64,000 nt of DNA from positions 992,001 through 1,056,000 of the forward strand of contig NZ_CP035687.1 of NCBI RefSeq assembly GCF_009665255.1, written 5' to 3'. Shown piece after piece: positions 44,935-53,533 of the stretch (positions within the stretch are counted from its first letter, which is position 1; each line of letters opens with the position of its first letter). The notes beneath the pieces were generated by a model that saw nothing but the letters and a program-made list of their open reading frames with translations, searched no databases and was not told the origin of the DNA. The position numbers and the translations under genes are program-made. This stretch comes from Vibrio metoecus (GTDB lineage: Bacteria; Pseudomonadota; Gammaproteobacteria; Enterobacterales; Vibrionaceae).

Positions 44935-45346
44935 GTTTCTATCTAGAAAAATCATCAAACGCTCAGGTTCAACTTTCTGAAAAATCAGCTTTAAGCGTAC
45001 AAGTTGCACAATTTAGCTTTTGAGTTTTGACTGATGCTGATTTGGTAGAAAGTGTTGAAAGTTCAGTTGGTTCAAAGTCGCTGAAAACCAACAAGCCTCG
45101 AAGCTTCAACGTTGTTGGATGTTTAGCGCGGTCAGCTTAGTTGCACAAAGGGCTTCATCATCGCTGTGATCTTGCTTTCTTTGTCGCGGACTCTTAACCG
45201 TAGCCAACTTAACCTTGATCGTTTTAAATCTTGGCAGCCAACTTCACAGCTTTTTGCGTTGGACGTGTGTTTGCTTGATGCTTTTGCGTAAAATTACTTT
45301 CAAGCAAATGTGTTAAAAGTCATTTTTAAACAATGAGCTACGAAAC
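44935..45346 (+). other. Family B cassette, no intact gene
   Basis: Shares TCTTTGTCGCGGACTCTTAA and the TTTTTGCGTTGGACGTGTGT region with the other family B copies. The family reading frame is interrupted. Confidence 0.7.
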
Positions 45347-45469
45347 TAACAAACGCCTCAAGAGGGACTGTCAACGCGCGGCGTTTCCAGTCCCATTGAG
45401 CTGCGGTGGTTTCGGTGGTTGTGTTTGGGTTTGGTTGTTATGCGTTGTCAGCCCCTTAGGCGGGCGTTA
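45347..45469 (+). repeat. VCR 5 (attC), canonical
   Basis: Canonical, with CGCGCGGCG and TTTCGGTGGTTG variants in the centre. Confidence 0.96.
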
Positions 45470-45983
45470 TGCTTAATCCATAAAAATCAGTTGGTTGTGT
45501 TATCGATTTCTTTGGCATTTCGTTCAGGTTTTGTCGGCAATTCAATATTGTTTTTCGCTGCCTAATGAAGCGGCAATGTATCTGGCGCTGTAAATTCTGA
45601 GTGATTGCCTCATTGGGTTTTTGAGTCCACGCGAGGTGAGTTTTGCTCTCTCAAGTCGCTTTGAGCGGTTTGGTGCCTTTATTTACAGGCCGAAAGTTAG
45701 TCGGCAATTGAGTATTGTTTTGCGCTGCCTAATGAAACGGCAATGTTTCTATCGCTGTAAATTTTAGTGTCATTGCCTCATTGAGTTGTTGTGCTCATGT
45801 GTGGTGACTGGGTTTGTCGGAGAGGGTTTCCACATTGGCTAATTTGTAGGATGAAGCTCTGCATTGGTTAGTTCACAGGTAAAGTTTGAGTAAGTTCCGA
45901 TTTGAGCGACACTGTGGTTTGTCGAATGATTTCAGTGGGTTATTCTTGACTGGGTTCAAATGTAAAGTGTTGAAGCTTAAGCA
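45470..45983 (+). other. Family A (DUF645-type) cassette
   Basis: Contains two tandem versions of a unit TTGTCGGCAATT..CGCTGCCTAATGAA..GGCAATG. It matches 60914-61427 throughout as far as read. No long open frame survives here. Confidence 0.75.
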
Positions 45984-46105
45984 TAACAAACGCCTCAAGA
46001 GGGACTGTCAACGCGTGGCGTTTCCAGTCCCAATGAGCCGCGGTGGTTGCAGTTGTTGTGTTTGAGTTTAGTTGTTTGCGTTGCCAGCCCCTTAGGCGGG
46101 CGTTA
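45984..46105 (+). repeat. VCR 6 (attC), canonical
   Basis: Canonical, slightly shortened (TTAGTTGTTTGCG). Confidence 0.96.
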
Positions 46106-46313
46106 GGTGTTTGATCTCACCAATATGATTTATCCGTCTTGTCAGCCTGTTTTCTTCGTTAGATAATAATTTTATTGGAAGGTGTCCCCGCATACTGTTT
46201 ACGGCAGGTACCTCGTGGGTTTGTCCTAGCTGGTACATCAATTCCCTACTGAGTTGGCCGCTTGGTAGTAGATAGCCAAGGCAATTGTTCCGTTGTACGT
46301 ACGTGACTCGCAC
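46092..46313 (-). CDS. Doubtful 73-residue frame, copy 1
   Basis: GTG-started frame on the minus strand, opposite to cassette direction, ending inside VCR 6. Its translation (QLSRELMYQLGQTHEVPAV...) has natural-looking composition, but there is no ribosome site. Identical to 61536-61757. Confidence 0.25.
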   Translation of the reverse strand: MRVTYVQRNNCLGYLLPSGQLSRELMYQLGQTHEVPAVNSMRGHLPIKLLSNEENRLTRRINHIGEIKHLTPA

Positions 46314-46351
46314 GGTAAAAAGAGGTAAATCAACCGAATTCTATCCGTAAC

Positions 46352-46419
46352 TATCACCTTATCTAGTTTACTCTTGCGAGTTGCTAGAGGCCTCTGCGCT
46401 CGCTCTATGATAGGTGATA
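46352..46419 (+). promoter_or_regulatory. Structured leader that can hide a ribosome site
   Basis: TATCACCT (46352-46359) is complementary to AGGTGATA (46412-46419), which contains the ribosome site of the peptide gene at 46425. Inside lie GCGAG / CTCGC and the palindrome AGAGGCCTCT. The second copy is at 61796-61863. Confidence 0.6.
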
Positions 46420-46424
46420 TATCT

Positions 46425-46517
46425 ATGATTGAGCTTACGCTGAAAATTAGACTGACGGTACCGCAAATTATTGTACTAGTAAGTGCTGTAGTTAAAGTTC
46501 TGTCTTATCTAATTTAA
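46425..46517 (+). CDS. 30-residue hydrophobic peptide, possible type I toxin, copy 1
   Basis: Reads MIELTLKIRLTVPQIIVLVS followed by AVVKVLSYLI. AGGTGA lies 7 bp before the ATG and can pair with an upstream TATCACCT. Length and hydrophobic, lysine-spaced make-up recall small membrane toxins such as TisB, although there is no sequence identity to claim. A strong hairpin follows at 46522. The gene is in cassette orientation and is repeated at 61869. Confidence 0.45.
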   Translation: MIELTLKIRLTVPQIIVLVSAVVKVLSYLI

Positions 46518-46521
46518 AACA

Positions 46522-46546
46522 GTGGGGCAGCAATTTGTTGCCCCAC
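46522..46546. terminator. Hairpin after the peptide gene
   Basis: GTGGGGCA / TGCCCCAC type arms around GCAATTTGT. T residues follow only on the minus strand, so it may end a minus-strand transcript as well as protect the plus-strand one. Confidence 0.55.
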
Positions 46547-46549
46547 ACC

Positions 46550-46669
46550 TAACAAGCGCTTTAAGACGGATTCGCAACGCTCAGCGGTTTTAGTCTGATT
46601 TGGCTTTTGTGGTTACGGCACAATCATTGAGTTTCGTAGTAGCGTTGCTCACCACTTAAGCGGGCGTTA
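46550..46669 (+). repeat. Divergent attC 7
   Basis: Starts TAACAAGCGCTTTAAGACGG and ends CCACTTAAGCGGGCGTTA; identical to the site at 61994. Confidence 0.92.
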
Positions 46670-46687
46670 TGTTTATCGGAGAAAATC

Positions 46688-47011
46688 ATGATCAGTTGGC
46701 CATGTATTCTGAAACTGGATGGTGATGATGAACTAGTTTATCTTGCATCTGAGAGTGATTTGAACCGCGAGTGTTCAAATTTGATTTTATGCCAAAATGA
46801 TCGAGTTATTGATTCTGTTGGAAACACTTTTTCGATAATTATCAATGATGCAGAAGTTAATCTGGCGAATGAGCAGGTTCAAGTTACAGCGGAACAAGCA
46901 TCAAAACTTATTCAGTCGCATGAGTTTTGTCGTTCAGAGGTATGCTTGACAAAAATTCAGTTTGAGTCCGTGTTTGATGCAATTAACTGTCTGAAATCTC
47001 AGGCTAAATAA
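46688..47011 (+). CDS. DUF4144-like protein
   Basis: 107 residues starting MISWPCILKLDGDDELVYLA, which resembles the DUF4144 group of short marine gamma-proteobacterial proteins. GGAGAA precedes the ATG. No leader. Function unknown. Confidence 0.65.
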   Translation: MISWPCILKLDGDDELVYLASESDLNRECSNLILCQNDRVIDSVGNTFSIIINDAEVNLANEQVQVTAEQASKLIQSHEFCRSEVCLTKIQFESVFDAINCLKSQAK

Positions 47012-47014
47012 ACA

Positions 47015-47134
47015 TAACAAGGCGTTTAAGCGGGATTCATGCCGCGTGGCATTTTGGGTATGCGGTGGTTTTGGTGGTGAAAGTGATCTGCGGAAAGTTG
47101 ATTTATGCGGCACTCACCCCTTAACGCGGCGTTA
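47015..47134 (+). repeat. Divergent attC 8
   Basis: Starts TAACAAGGCGTTTAAGCGGG, ends CCCCTTAACGCGGCGTTA; its centre is unrelated to VCRs. Confidence 0.9.
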
Positions 47135-47546
47135 GCTTCTTGAAGCAAAATTCATCAAAGTCTGGGTTTAATTATTCTGAAGATTCAGCTTTTAGCGTTC
47201 AAGTTGCACAATTTAGCTTTTGAGTTTTGCCTGATGTTGATTTGGTAGAGCGTATTGAAATTTCAGCAGTTTCAAAGCCGCCGTAAGCTAACAAACCTCG
47301 ATGCTTCCATTTTGTTGGATGCTCCACACGGAAAGTTTGGTTTCACAAAGGCTGCATCATCGCTGAAAGTGTGCTTTCTTTGTCGCGGACTCTTAACCGT
47401 GGCCAACTTAGCCTTGAGCGTTTTAAGTTTTGGCAGCTAACTTCACAGCTTTTGGCGTTGGACGTGTGTTTGAGTGATGCTTTTGCGTAAAATGTCTTTC
47501 AAGCAAATGTGTTAAAAAGCCATTGTGAAACAATAGGCTACGAAGC
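47135..47546 (+). other. Family B cassette, broken frame
   Basis: Frame at 47255-47440 begins like the 52998 copy (KFQQFQSR..LTNLDASILLDAPHGKFGF) and then shifts frame, so it is probably a decayed copy. Confidence 0.65.
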
Positions 47547-47669
47547 TAACAAACGCCTCAAGAGGGACTGTCAACGCGTGGCGTTTCCAGTCCCATTGAA
47601 CCGCGGTGGTTACGGTTGTTGTGTTTGAGTTTAGTGGTAATGCGTTGCCAGCCCCTTAGGCGGGCGTTA
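47547..47669 (+). repeat. VCR 9 (attC), canonical
   Basis: Canonical; the only one between 46550 and 51051, where all other sites are divergent. Confidence 0.96.
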
Positions 47670-47687
47670 TGTGAATAGGAGGTTCCA

Positions 47688-48092
47688 GTGAACAAGGTAG
47701 CCAAAGAACGCTTCGATGAATATCCGGAAAATGCTCGTATTAGGCTTGAGGAACTACGAAATCTAGTCTTTCAAATCGCATCTGACTTGGATCTGGGTGA
47801 AGTCGATGAAAGTCTAAAGTGGGGTGAACCTAGCTATAGTGTAAAAACAGGCAGTCCTCTAAGAATGGACTGGAAGCTGAAATCTCCTAATAATTGTTAC
47901 CTGTTCTTTAATTGCCAAACTAAGCTAGTTGATACATTTCGAGAATTGTATGGTGAAGAACTGGTGTTTCAGGGAAACAGAGCAATAGTTCTGTCCCTGT
48001 CGAAACCGTTACCTGAGACAGCAATCAAGTCCTGTATAGAGTTAGCTTTAACCTATCAGCAGCGTAAACATTTGCCTCTTTTGGGCGCATGA
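47688..48092 (+). CDS. DUF1801 family protein
   Basis: 134 residues. KWGEPSYSVKTGSPLRMDWK is the family block. The fold is YdhG-like. AGGAGG lies 9 bp before the GTG-region start. Members are soluble and of unknown function, common in cassettes. Confidence 0.8.
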   Translation: MNKVAKERFDEYPENARIRLEELRNLVFQIASDLDLGEVDESLKWGEPSYSVKTGSPLRMDWKLKSPNNCYLFFNCQTKLVDTFRELYGEELVFQGNRAIVLSLSKPLPETAIKSCIELALTYQQRKHLPLLGA

Positions 48093-48102
48093 AAAATTCA
48101 CA

Positions 48103-48224
48103 TAACAAAGCGTTTAAGACAGATTCGCAACGCTCGGCATTTTCGGTTTGCTTTGAATTTAGTGTTTACGGCACAATGGTTTAGGTTTGGTGGTCAGCGT
48201 TGCTCACTACTTAACGCGGCGTTA
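48103..48224 (+). repeat. Divergent attC 10
   Basis: Starts TAACAAAGCGTTTAAGACAG, ends CTACTTAACGCGGCGTTA. Confidence 0.92.
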
Positions 48225-48241
48225 GGTCACGACGGGATCAC

Positions 48242-48367
48242 ATGAGCAATGTAAGATGGTGTCGAGTGAGTATTGAAGAGCAAATAGGGCATAGAGGAAA
48301 TAAGGCAAAAAGGACGAATATTAGTCATTTCTATGATACCCTTGAGGCGCTTTCGTGCGCACCTTAA
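48242..48367 (+). CDS. Doubtful 41-residue frame
   Basis: Only weak evidence: an ATG with GGGAT before it and a basic N-terminal part. It overlaps the structured segment described at 48340-48452, so the cassette may instead express an RNA. Confidence 0.25.
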   Translation: MSNVRWCRVSIEEQIGHRGNKAKRTNISHFYDTLEALSCAP

Positions 48368-48452
48368 TCGGGGCACGATTGAAGAGTGACGCCCGCAAGA
48401 CCTCAAGGTAGAGCTATGACAAATACTTCGGCTTCGATTTTTGTCTTTTTCT
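48340..48452 (+). ncRNA. Possible small RNA in an otherwise gene-poor cassette
   Basis: CCTTGAGG (48340-48347) and CCTCAAGG (48401-48408) are complementary and enclose a GC-rich stretch with GCGC/GCGC pairing. Next comes a terminator-like hairpin GACAAA / TTTGTC (48418-48445) with a T-run. The cassette 48225-48511 has no convincing protein gene. Promoter not identified. Confidence 0.4.
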
Positions 48453-48511
48453 TCAATTCCATTTGATAATCAATAATTAACGAGAGACCTTGTACGAATT
48501 TGGTCGTGACC

Positions 48512-48631
48512 TAACAATCGATTCAAGACAGATTCGCAACGCATAGCATTAGCGTCATGCTTGAACATGAGTGTTTACGTTGTTATGCGTTGAGTTGGTT
48601 TAGGCGTTGCTCACTGCTTAATCGGGCGTTA
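48512..48631 (+). repeat. Divergent attC 11
   Basis: Starts TAACAATCGATTCAAGACAG, ends CTGCTTAATCGGGCGTTA. Confidence 0.9.
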
Positions 48632-48804
48632 TGCTTAATCATTTTAAAACAGTGGTTTATGGTTTTTCTTTGCTCCCTCGGCTGGTTGGTTTCGAGTTTG
48701 TCGGCAAGTTGGCTTTATTGGGCGCTGTTTTCCGGACACCTATTCTTTGGCGCTGGAAACTCGCAGAATTGCCTCAGTCAATTTTCGGGCAAGCGCGAGG
48801 TTAG
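48631..48804 (+). CDS. 57-residue cassette protein, start codon at attC junction
   Basis: Reads MLNHFKTVVYGFSLLPRLVG and onwards to FGQARG. The ATG is formed where the attC GTTA meets the cassette (GTTATG). The start MLNxxK and the word FVGK..LLG link it distantly to family A. No ribosome site other than the attC itself. Hydrophobic middle. Uncertain. Confidence 0.4.
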   Translation: MLNHFKTVVYGFSLLPRLVGFEFVGKLALLGAVFRTPILWRWKLAELPQSIFGQARG

Positions 48805-48981
48805 GGCGGTTGGCTCAATCAGCAATTTGATCTTAGGCTTTTGAGTTTTGACAGCCAAAGTTCAAAGTCTGATTTTCAAAATTATGAGTCATTTCTGTTT
48901 TCTATGTTTTGGTTTTTGTTTGTGAATCAAAGCTGAGTTAATCTTGGTTTGGGTAAAACGTAAGCCATTGAAGCTTAAGCA

Positions 48982-49102
48982 TAACAAAGCGTTAAAGAGG
49001 GACTTGGCACGCGTGGCATTTTCAGTTTGCGTTGGGTTTAGTGGTTACGGCACTATGCGGTAGCTTTTGTATTGCGTGCCTGCGCCCCTTAACGCGGCGT
49101 TA
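48982..49102 (+). repeat. Divergent attC 12
   Basis: Nearly the same as the site at 50204 (GCGTTAAAG.GGGACTT.GCACG..., centre CGGCACTATGCGGTAGC). Confidence 0.93.
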
Positions 49103-49158
49103 GCCGTCATCAATAAACAAAGTTTGCCTAATGAGTAAAAAGGGTGTAGTTTTTACTC

Positions 49159-49425
49159 ATGATTAAATTTGAATTTGATGAAAACAAAAGCAGAAGTAAT
49201 CTCGAAAAGCACGGTATTGATTTTCATACAGCTCAAGGGTTGTGGAATGATTCAGATCTTATCGAGATCCCTGCTAACACGAGTGATGAGCCCAGATATT
49301 TGGTTGTCGGCTTACTAAACGGTAAGCATTGGTCAGGAGTAATTACCTACCGAGGTACGAATATCAGGATCATCTCAGTTCGGCGTTCACGGAAAGCGGA
49401 GGTAAGCCTTTATGAAAGCGCATGA
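49159..49425 (+). CDS. brnT: BrnT-family toxin
   Basis: 88 residues with the family opening FEFDENKSRSNLEKHGIDF and the end GTNIRIISVRRSRKAEVSLYE. BrnT folds like RelE and is a ribonuclease that stops translation. It precedes and overlaps its antitoxin gene by 14 bp. An earlier ATG in the run TTTTTACTCATG is the start used. Confidence 0.92.
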   Translation: MIKFEFDENKSRSNLEKHGIDFHTAQGLWNDSDLIEIPANTSDEPRYLVVGLLNGKHWSGVITYRGTNIRIISVRRSRKAEVSLYESA

Positions 49426-49657
49426 ATTTGATGCCAAGTTTGAAAGTGACGACGATGAGATCGTAATGGACTTGGATCTATCACAAGCTAAAAGACCGAT
49501 GCATAAGCAAAAACGAGTCAATGTAGATTTTCCAGCCTGGATGCTTGAGTCCTTGGACAGAGAAGCGAGTCGAATTGGTGTAACACGTCAATCAATCATT
49601 AAAATTTGGCTTGCAGAAAGGTTAGAGAGCGTGTCTCATCATTCAAGTGTGAGATAA
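49412..49657 (+). CDS. brnA: BrnA-family antitoxin
   Basis: 81 residues. The C-terminal half is a ribbon-helix-helix (KQKRVNVDFPAWMLESLDRE..IGVTRQSIIKIWLAERL) that binds DNA, and the N-terminal acidic part should wrap the toxin. GGAGG precedes the start inside the toxin gene. The complex normally represses its own operon. Confidence 0.9.
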   Translation: MKAHEFDAKFESDDDEIVMDLDLSQAKRPMHKQKRVNVDFPAWMLESLDREASRIGVTRQSIIKIWLAERLESVSHHSSVR

Positions 49658-49662
49658 ACGGC

Positions 49663-49782
49663 TAACAAAGCATTTAAGAGGGACTCACAACGCGTGGCAT
49701 TTTTGCCATGCGTTTGTTTTTGTGATGAATTTGCTATGCATTGAGTACTTTTGTGCGTTGTTCGCCCCTTAATGCGGCGTTA
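49663..49782 (+). repeat. Divergent attC 13
   Basis: Starts TAACAAAGCATTTAAGAGGG, ends CCCCTTAATGCGGCGTTA; closes the BrnTA cassette. Confidence 0.92.
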
Positions 49783-49819
49783 TATGCTTTCAAAATCTGT
49801 GAGTAAAAAGGAGCTTAAA

Positions 49820-50188
49820 ATGATTCTAAATCACGTCTCAGTTGGTGTTTCAAATGTGGCATCTGCTGTGGCTTTTTACGATTCAGTTCTATCCGCATTA
49901 TCGGTAAAGCGTTCGCATTACATTGAAAATGTGGCGGCTGCCTACGGTGAGAATTTTGAGTTTTGGGTAGGTTGTCCATGTGAAAATGGAGCTTCTTCTG
50001 GTAACGGAACTCACATCGCTTTCAATGCGCCAAGTAAAGAAGCTGTTGACCTGTTTTATGCTACTGCATTAGAGCTTGGAGGCTCGTGTGCAGGTAAGCC
50101 TGGCTTACGTCCAGAGTACGGTGAGACTTACTATGCGGCATTTGTCCGCGATGCTGATGGAAACAAAGTTGAAGCAGTCTTTATGTAG
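49820..50188 (+). CDS. VOC (glyoxalase/bleomycin resistance fold) protein
   Basis: 122 residues from the ATG with AAAAAGGAG before it. HVSVGVSNVASAVAFYDSVL and GTHIAFNAPSKEAVDLFY are the two halves, with His4, Glu and His as possible metal ligands and RDADGNKVEAVF at the end. Substrate unknown; could be a lyase or a drug-binding protein. Confidence 0.82.
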   Translation: MILNHVSVGVSNVASAVAFYDSVLSALSVKRSHYIENVAAAYGENFEFWVGCPCENGASSGNGTHIAFNAPSKEAVDLFYATALELGGSCAGKPGLRPEYGETYYAAFVRDADGNKVEAVFM

Positions 50189-50203
50189 TTAAAACAACGC
50201 ATA

Positions 50204-50324
50204 TAACAAAGCGTTAAAGCGGGACTTAGCACGCGTGGCATTTTCAATTTGCGTTGGGTTTAGTGGTTACGGCACTATGCGGTAGCTTTTGTATTGCGTG
50301 CCTGCGCCCCTTAACGCGGCGTTA
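50204..50324 (+). repeat. Divergent attC 14
   Basis: Sister of attC 12; ends CGCCCCTTAACGCGGCGTTA. Confidence 0.93.
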
Positions 50325-50369
50325 TATGGCAATCAGGTATCAACCGAAAGTTTGACTTAGGAGCAACTA

Positions 50370-50891
50370 GTGGCAACTGAATATCGTTCGTTTTTCAACA
50401 TAGGATTATATGACCCAGTACATTTTGATCGCTGGCCCTATGATCCTAATGAATATGATAGTGCGTTATATCTGTCCGCGAAAAAAAGAAAATGTGGTTG
50501 GGGAAAAGCCGCCGAGTTTAATTCAATCGATGAAGCTAGAGCATTTTTTAATGATTGGAAAAATAGTTCCAAGCTTAAGATGCATATTGTTGAGTTCAAG
50601 AAATATGTTGAAGTGCCTGATCCTATATATCCTGAGAATCACCCTCACAGTTTGCTAAAGCGTATACACCAAGGTGAAAAACACAGTGTTTGGGTTACTG
50701 CTGAACTATGGTTCAGGGGGCAAATATCCACTCATTATGTGTCGAAACAAACGCTAAGACGCCATCGTGATATCCTAATAAACTATGGTGTTGACATAGC
50801 TAAAGAGCCTGAGCAAGTTTATGAACCACCGAAAATGAAACGAGATGATGTGTGGTATACAGCCTCGCCAAACTTGAAAGCCCTGGATTAG
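50370..50891 (+). CDS. Cassette protein with faint resemblance to phage/plasmid II/X replication proteins
   Basis: 173 residues, GTG start with AGGAG before it. The segment SKQTLRRHRDILINYGVDI recalls the II/X family of filamentous phage and plasmid initiators, but the rest does not, and no catalytic tyrosine motif is evident. Soluble, basic in the middle. Function unknown. Confidence 0.5.
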   Translation: MATEYRSFFNIGLYDPVHFDRWPYDPNEYDSALYLSAKKRKCGWGKAAEFNSIDEARAFFNDWKNSSKLKMHIVEFKKYVEVPDPIYPENHPHSLLKRIHQGEKHSVWVTAELWFRGQISTHYVSKQTLRRHRDILINYGVDIAKEPEQVYEPPKMKRDDVWYTASPNLKALD

Positions 50892-50928
50892 GGCACTAAC
50901 TGAAAATCAGTGTTGGTGAACAGCCATA

Positions 50929-51051
50929 TAACAAACAATTTAAGAGGGATTCACAACGCTTGGCATTTTTGCTTCTACTTCAAATTTTGTGTTTACGGCA
51001 CAATGCTTTAAGTTCGGGTGGAGGCGTTGTTCACCCCTTAATTGGGCGTTA
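50929..51051 (+). repeat. Divergent attC 15
   Basis: Starts TAACAAACAATTTAAGAGGG, ends CCCCTTAATTGGGCGTTA. Confidence 0.92.
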
Positions 51052-51081
51052 TGCCGCAATCAAAAATTTTGGATAAAGTTT

Positions 51082-51624
51082 ATGGTAAGTATTTTCCTAC
51101 AATTAGTGGGCATAAGAACAGCAAAGCAGAAAGAAAAGACGCAACGAGTTGTTGAATATATTGATACTTGTCTTGAGCATATGGAAAATATTATGGGCTA
51201 CAAGAAAGATACCAATGAAGCTAGTGTTGAACAGTCTAGAAAATTTCTTCAACAAGCCTATCGAGAACTTCCACTACAGCTTGATGGTGTTGCATCAACA
51301 GTAGAGTGCGATGTCATTAAAAACTCAATCGCAAGTGCTCGAATCTACTATCACGCGGTTAAAGAGGGCAAGGTGTTAGATAGTAGTTTAGAGAATGACT
51401 ATGAGTCACGATTTCAGTTATATGCTAATCATGTATATGACCAACAACTGTTTCGACAGAGTTCATATGAGACGTTTTTACGTCAGTTAGTCAAGGATAA
51501 GCGAGAGATCGATAAAGCCTACGTGAGTATGGAGTTGCAGAAAATTAAAGAAGTTTGCCAAGAAGACGTAGCTAGAATTATGTCCTTGAAAGAGCGGCTT
51601 AAAACTCGCAAAGCGGCGGCATAA
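51082..51624 (+). CDS. Helical cassette protein of unknown function
   Basis: 180 residues from the ATG at 51082; a longer frame begins inside the attC and is unlikely. A short hydrophobic start (VSIFLQLVGI) is followed by long charged helices that may form a coiled coil. The stop TAA is the first triplet of VCR 16. Not recognised. Confidence 0.55.
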   Translation: MVSIFLQLVGIRTAKQKEKTQRVVEYIDTCLEHMENIMGYKKDTNEASVEQSRKFLQQAYRELPLQLDGVASTVECDVIKNSIASARIYYHAVKEGKVLDSSLENDYESRFQLYANHVYDQQLFRQSSYETFLRQLVKDKREIDKAYVSMELQKIKEVCQEDVARIMSLKERLKTRKAAA

Positions 51625-51743
51625 CAAACGCCTCAAGAGGGACTGTCAACGCGTGGCGTTTCCAGTCCCATTGAGCCGCGGTGGTTGCAGTTGTTGTGTT
51701 TGAGTTTAGTGTTATGCGTTGCCAGCCCCTTAGGCGGGCGTTA
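51622..51743 (+). repeat. VCR 16 (attC), canonical
   Basis: Canonical; provides the stop codon of the preceding gene. Confidence 0.96.
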
Positions 51744-51771
51744 GTTTACATATCAGATTCAGAGGACGAAA

Positions 51772-52239
51772 ATGAAAATTAGATCAGCAGATGCGTCAGA
51801 TTTAGACTCACTTTTGCGTCTTAATTATCAGATTGGAGTTATGCACTTTGAAAATGCACCTGAAGCATTTGTAAAACCGTCATCTGAAGAAAAAGAGTTC
51901 CTTCTTAAGGCTCTAAATGATCAATCAAGGCTGTTTCTTGTTGCAGAAATCTCTGGTGATGTTGTTGGCTTCGTAACAGCTACGGTAACTCAAAATGAAG
52001 CTATCCCGTTTTTAGTTAAAACACCAATTTGTCGTGTCGGCACAATTGTAGTTGATGAAAATGCTAGAGTTTCTGGTATTGGTACTCAACTCATGGCTCG
52101 ATGTAATGACTGGGCTAAATCTCAGGGTGCTGAGCAAATTAGACTAGAGGTCATGGCTTTCAACAAGAGTGCGCAAAGCTTTTATGTAAAACTAGGCTTT
52201 GAAGAGCAGTCAAAAACAATGTGGAAAACTGTAAACTAA
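51772..52239 (+). CDS. GNAT-family N-acetyltransferase
   Basis: 155 residues. MKIRSADASDLDSLLRLNYQ opens the fold, RVGTIVVDENARVSGIGTQLM is the acetyl-CoA loop and NKSAQSFYVKLGFEEQS the C-terminal block. GAGGACG precedes the ATG. The stop is taken from VCR 17. Target unknown. Confidence 0.87.
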   Translation: MKIRSADASDLDSLLRLNYQIGVMHFENAPEAFVKPSSEEKEFLLKALNDQSRLFLVAEISGDVVGFVTATVTQNEAIPFLVKTPICRVGTIVVDENARVSGIGTQLMARCNDWAKSQGAEQIRLEVMAFNKSAQSFYVKLGFEEQSKTMWKTVN

Positions 52240-52358
52240 CAAACGCCTCAAGAGGGACTGTCTACGCGTGGCGTTTCCAGTCCCAATGAGCCGAAGTGGT
52301 TACGGTTGTTGTGATTGAGTTTGGTGTTATGCGTTGCCAGCCCCTTAGGCGGGCGTTA
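52237..52358 (+). repeat. VCR 17 (attC), canonical
   Basis: Canonical with GTCTACGCG and GCCGAAGTGG differences. Confidence 0.96.
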
Positions 52359-52874
52359 TGCTTAATCCATAAAAAAATCAGTAGGTTGTGGTTGTCGATT
52401 CCTTTGGCATTTCATTCAAGTTTTGTCGGCAATTCAATATTGTTTTTCGCTGCCTAATGAAGCGGCAATGTGTCTGGCGCTGTAAATTCCAAGTTATTGC
52501 CTCATCGGGTTTTTGAGTCTGAGCGAGGTTAGTATTGTTGGCTCAAGTCGCTTTGAGCAGTTTGGAGCCTTTACTTACAGTCTGAAAGTCAGTCGCAATT
52601 GAGCATTGTTTTGCGCTGCCTAATGAAACGGCAATGTGTTTGTCGCTGTACTTTTCAGTGTTATTGCCTCATTGAGTTGTCGTGCTAATGTGTGGTGAAT
52701 TGGTTTGTCGGAGAGGTTTTCCACATTGGCCTAGTTGCTAAATGAAAGCCTTCATTGGTCAGCTCATAGGTAAAAGTTGAGCCAGTTCTAATTCAAAGAG
52801 ACTTGATATTTTGTTCATTATTTCAGTGGCTTAATGTTTAATTGGTTCAAATGTAAAGTGTTGAAGCTTAAGCA
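52359..52874 (+). other. Family A (DUF645-type) cassette, no intact gene
   Basis: Same layout as 45470 with individual base changes, including a lost G in AGTCAGTCGCAATTG that shifts the DUF645 frame. Confidence 0.7.
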
Positions 52875-52997
52875 TAACAAACGCCTCAAGAGGGACTGTC
52901 AACGCGTGGCGTTTCCAGTCCCAATGAGCCGCGGTGGTTACGGCTGTTGTGTTTGAGTTTAGTGGTTGTGCGTTGCCAGCCCCTTAGGCGGGCGTTA
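52875..52997 (+). repeat. VCR 18 (attC), canonical
   Basis: Canonical; junction GTTAGTTTCT leads into a family B cassette. Confidence 0.96.
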
Positions 52998-53410
52998 GTT
53001 TCTCTCAAGAAAAATCATCAAAAATTCACGCACAAGGTTCTGAAAAATCGGCTTTTAGCGTTCAAATTGCACAATTGGGCTTTTGAGTTTTTCTTGATAC
53101 TGATTTGGTAGAAAGCGTTGAAAGTTCAACAGTTTCAAAGTCGTTTTAAGCCATCAAATCTCGATGCTTCAACTCTGTTGGATGTTCAACACTCAAAGTT
53201 TGGTTTCGCAAATGGCTTCATCATCGCTGAAATTATGCTTTCTTTGTCGCGGACTCTTAACCGTGGTCAACTTAACCTTGATCGTTTTGAGTTTTGGCAG
53301 CCAACTTCACAGCTTTTGGTGTTGGACGTGTGTTTGTTTGATGCATTTGCGTAAAATGATTTTCAAACAAATGTGTTAAAAAGTCATTGTTAAACAATGG
53401 GCTACGAAAC
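52998..53410 (+). other. Family B cassette with the longest open frame
   Basis: Open frame 53118-53354 (78 residues; SNLDASTLLDVQHSKFGFAN...LVLDVCLFDAFA) is the best candidate for the ancestral family B product. It has no good ribosome site, and the same frame is broken in the six other copies. Confidence 0.5.
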
Positions 53411-53533
53411 TAACAAACGCCTCAAGAGGGACTGTCAACGCGCGGCGTTTCCAGTCCCAATGGGCTGCGGTGGTTACGGCTGTTGTGTTTGAGTTTAGTG
53501 GTAGTGCGTTGCCAGCCCCTTAGGCGGGCGTTA
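53411..53533 (+). repeat. VCR 19 (attC), canonical
   Basis: Canonical; its terminal TTA, read on the minus strand, is the stop codon of ccdB. Confidence 0.96.
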
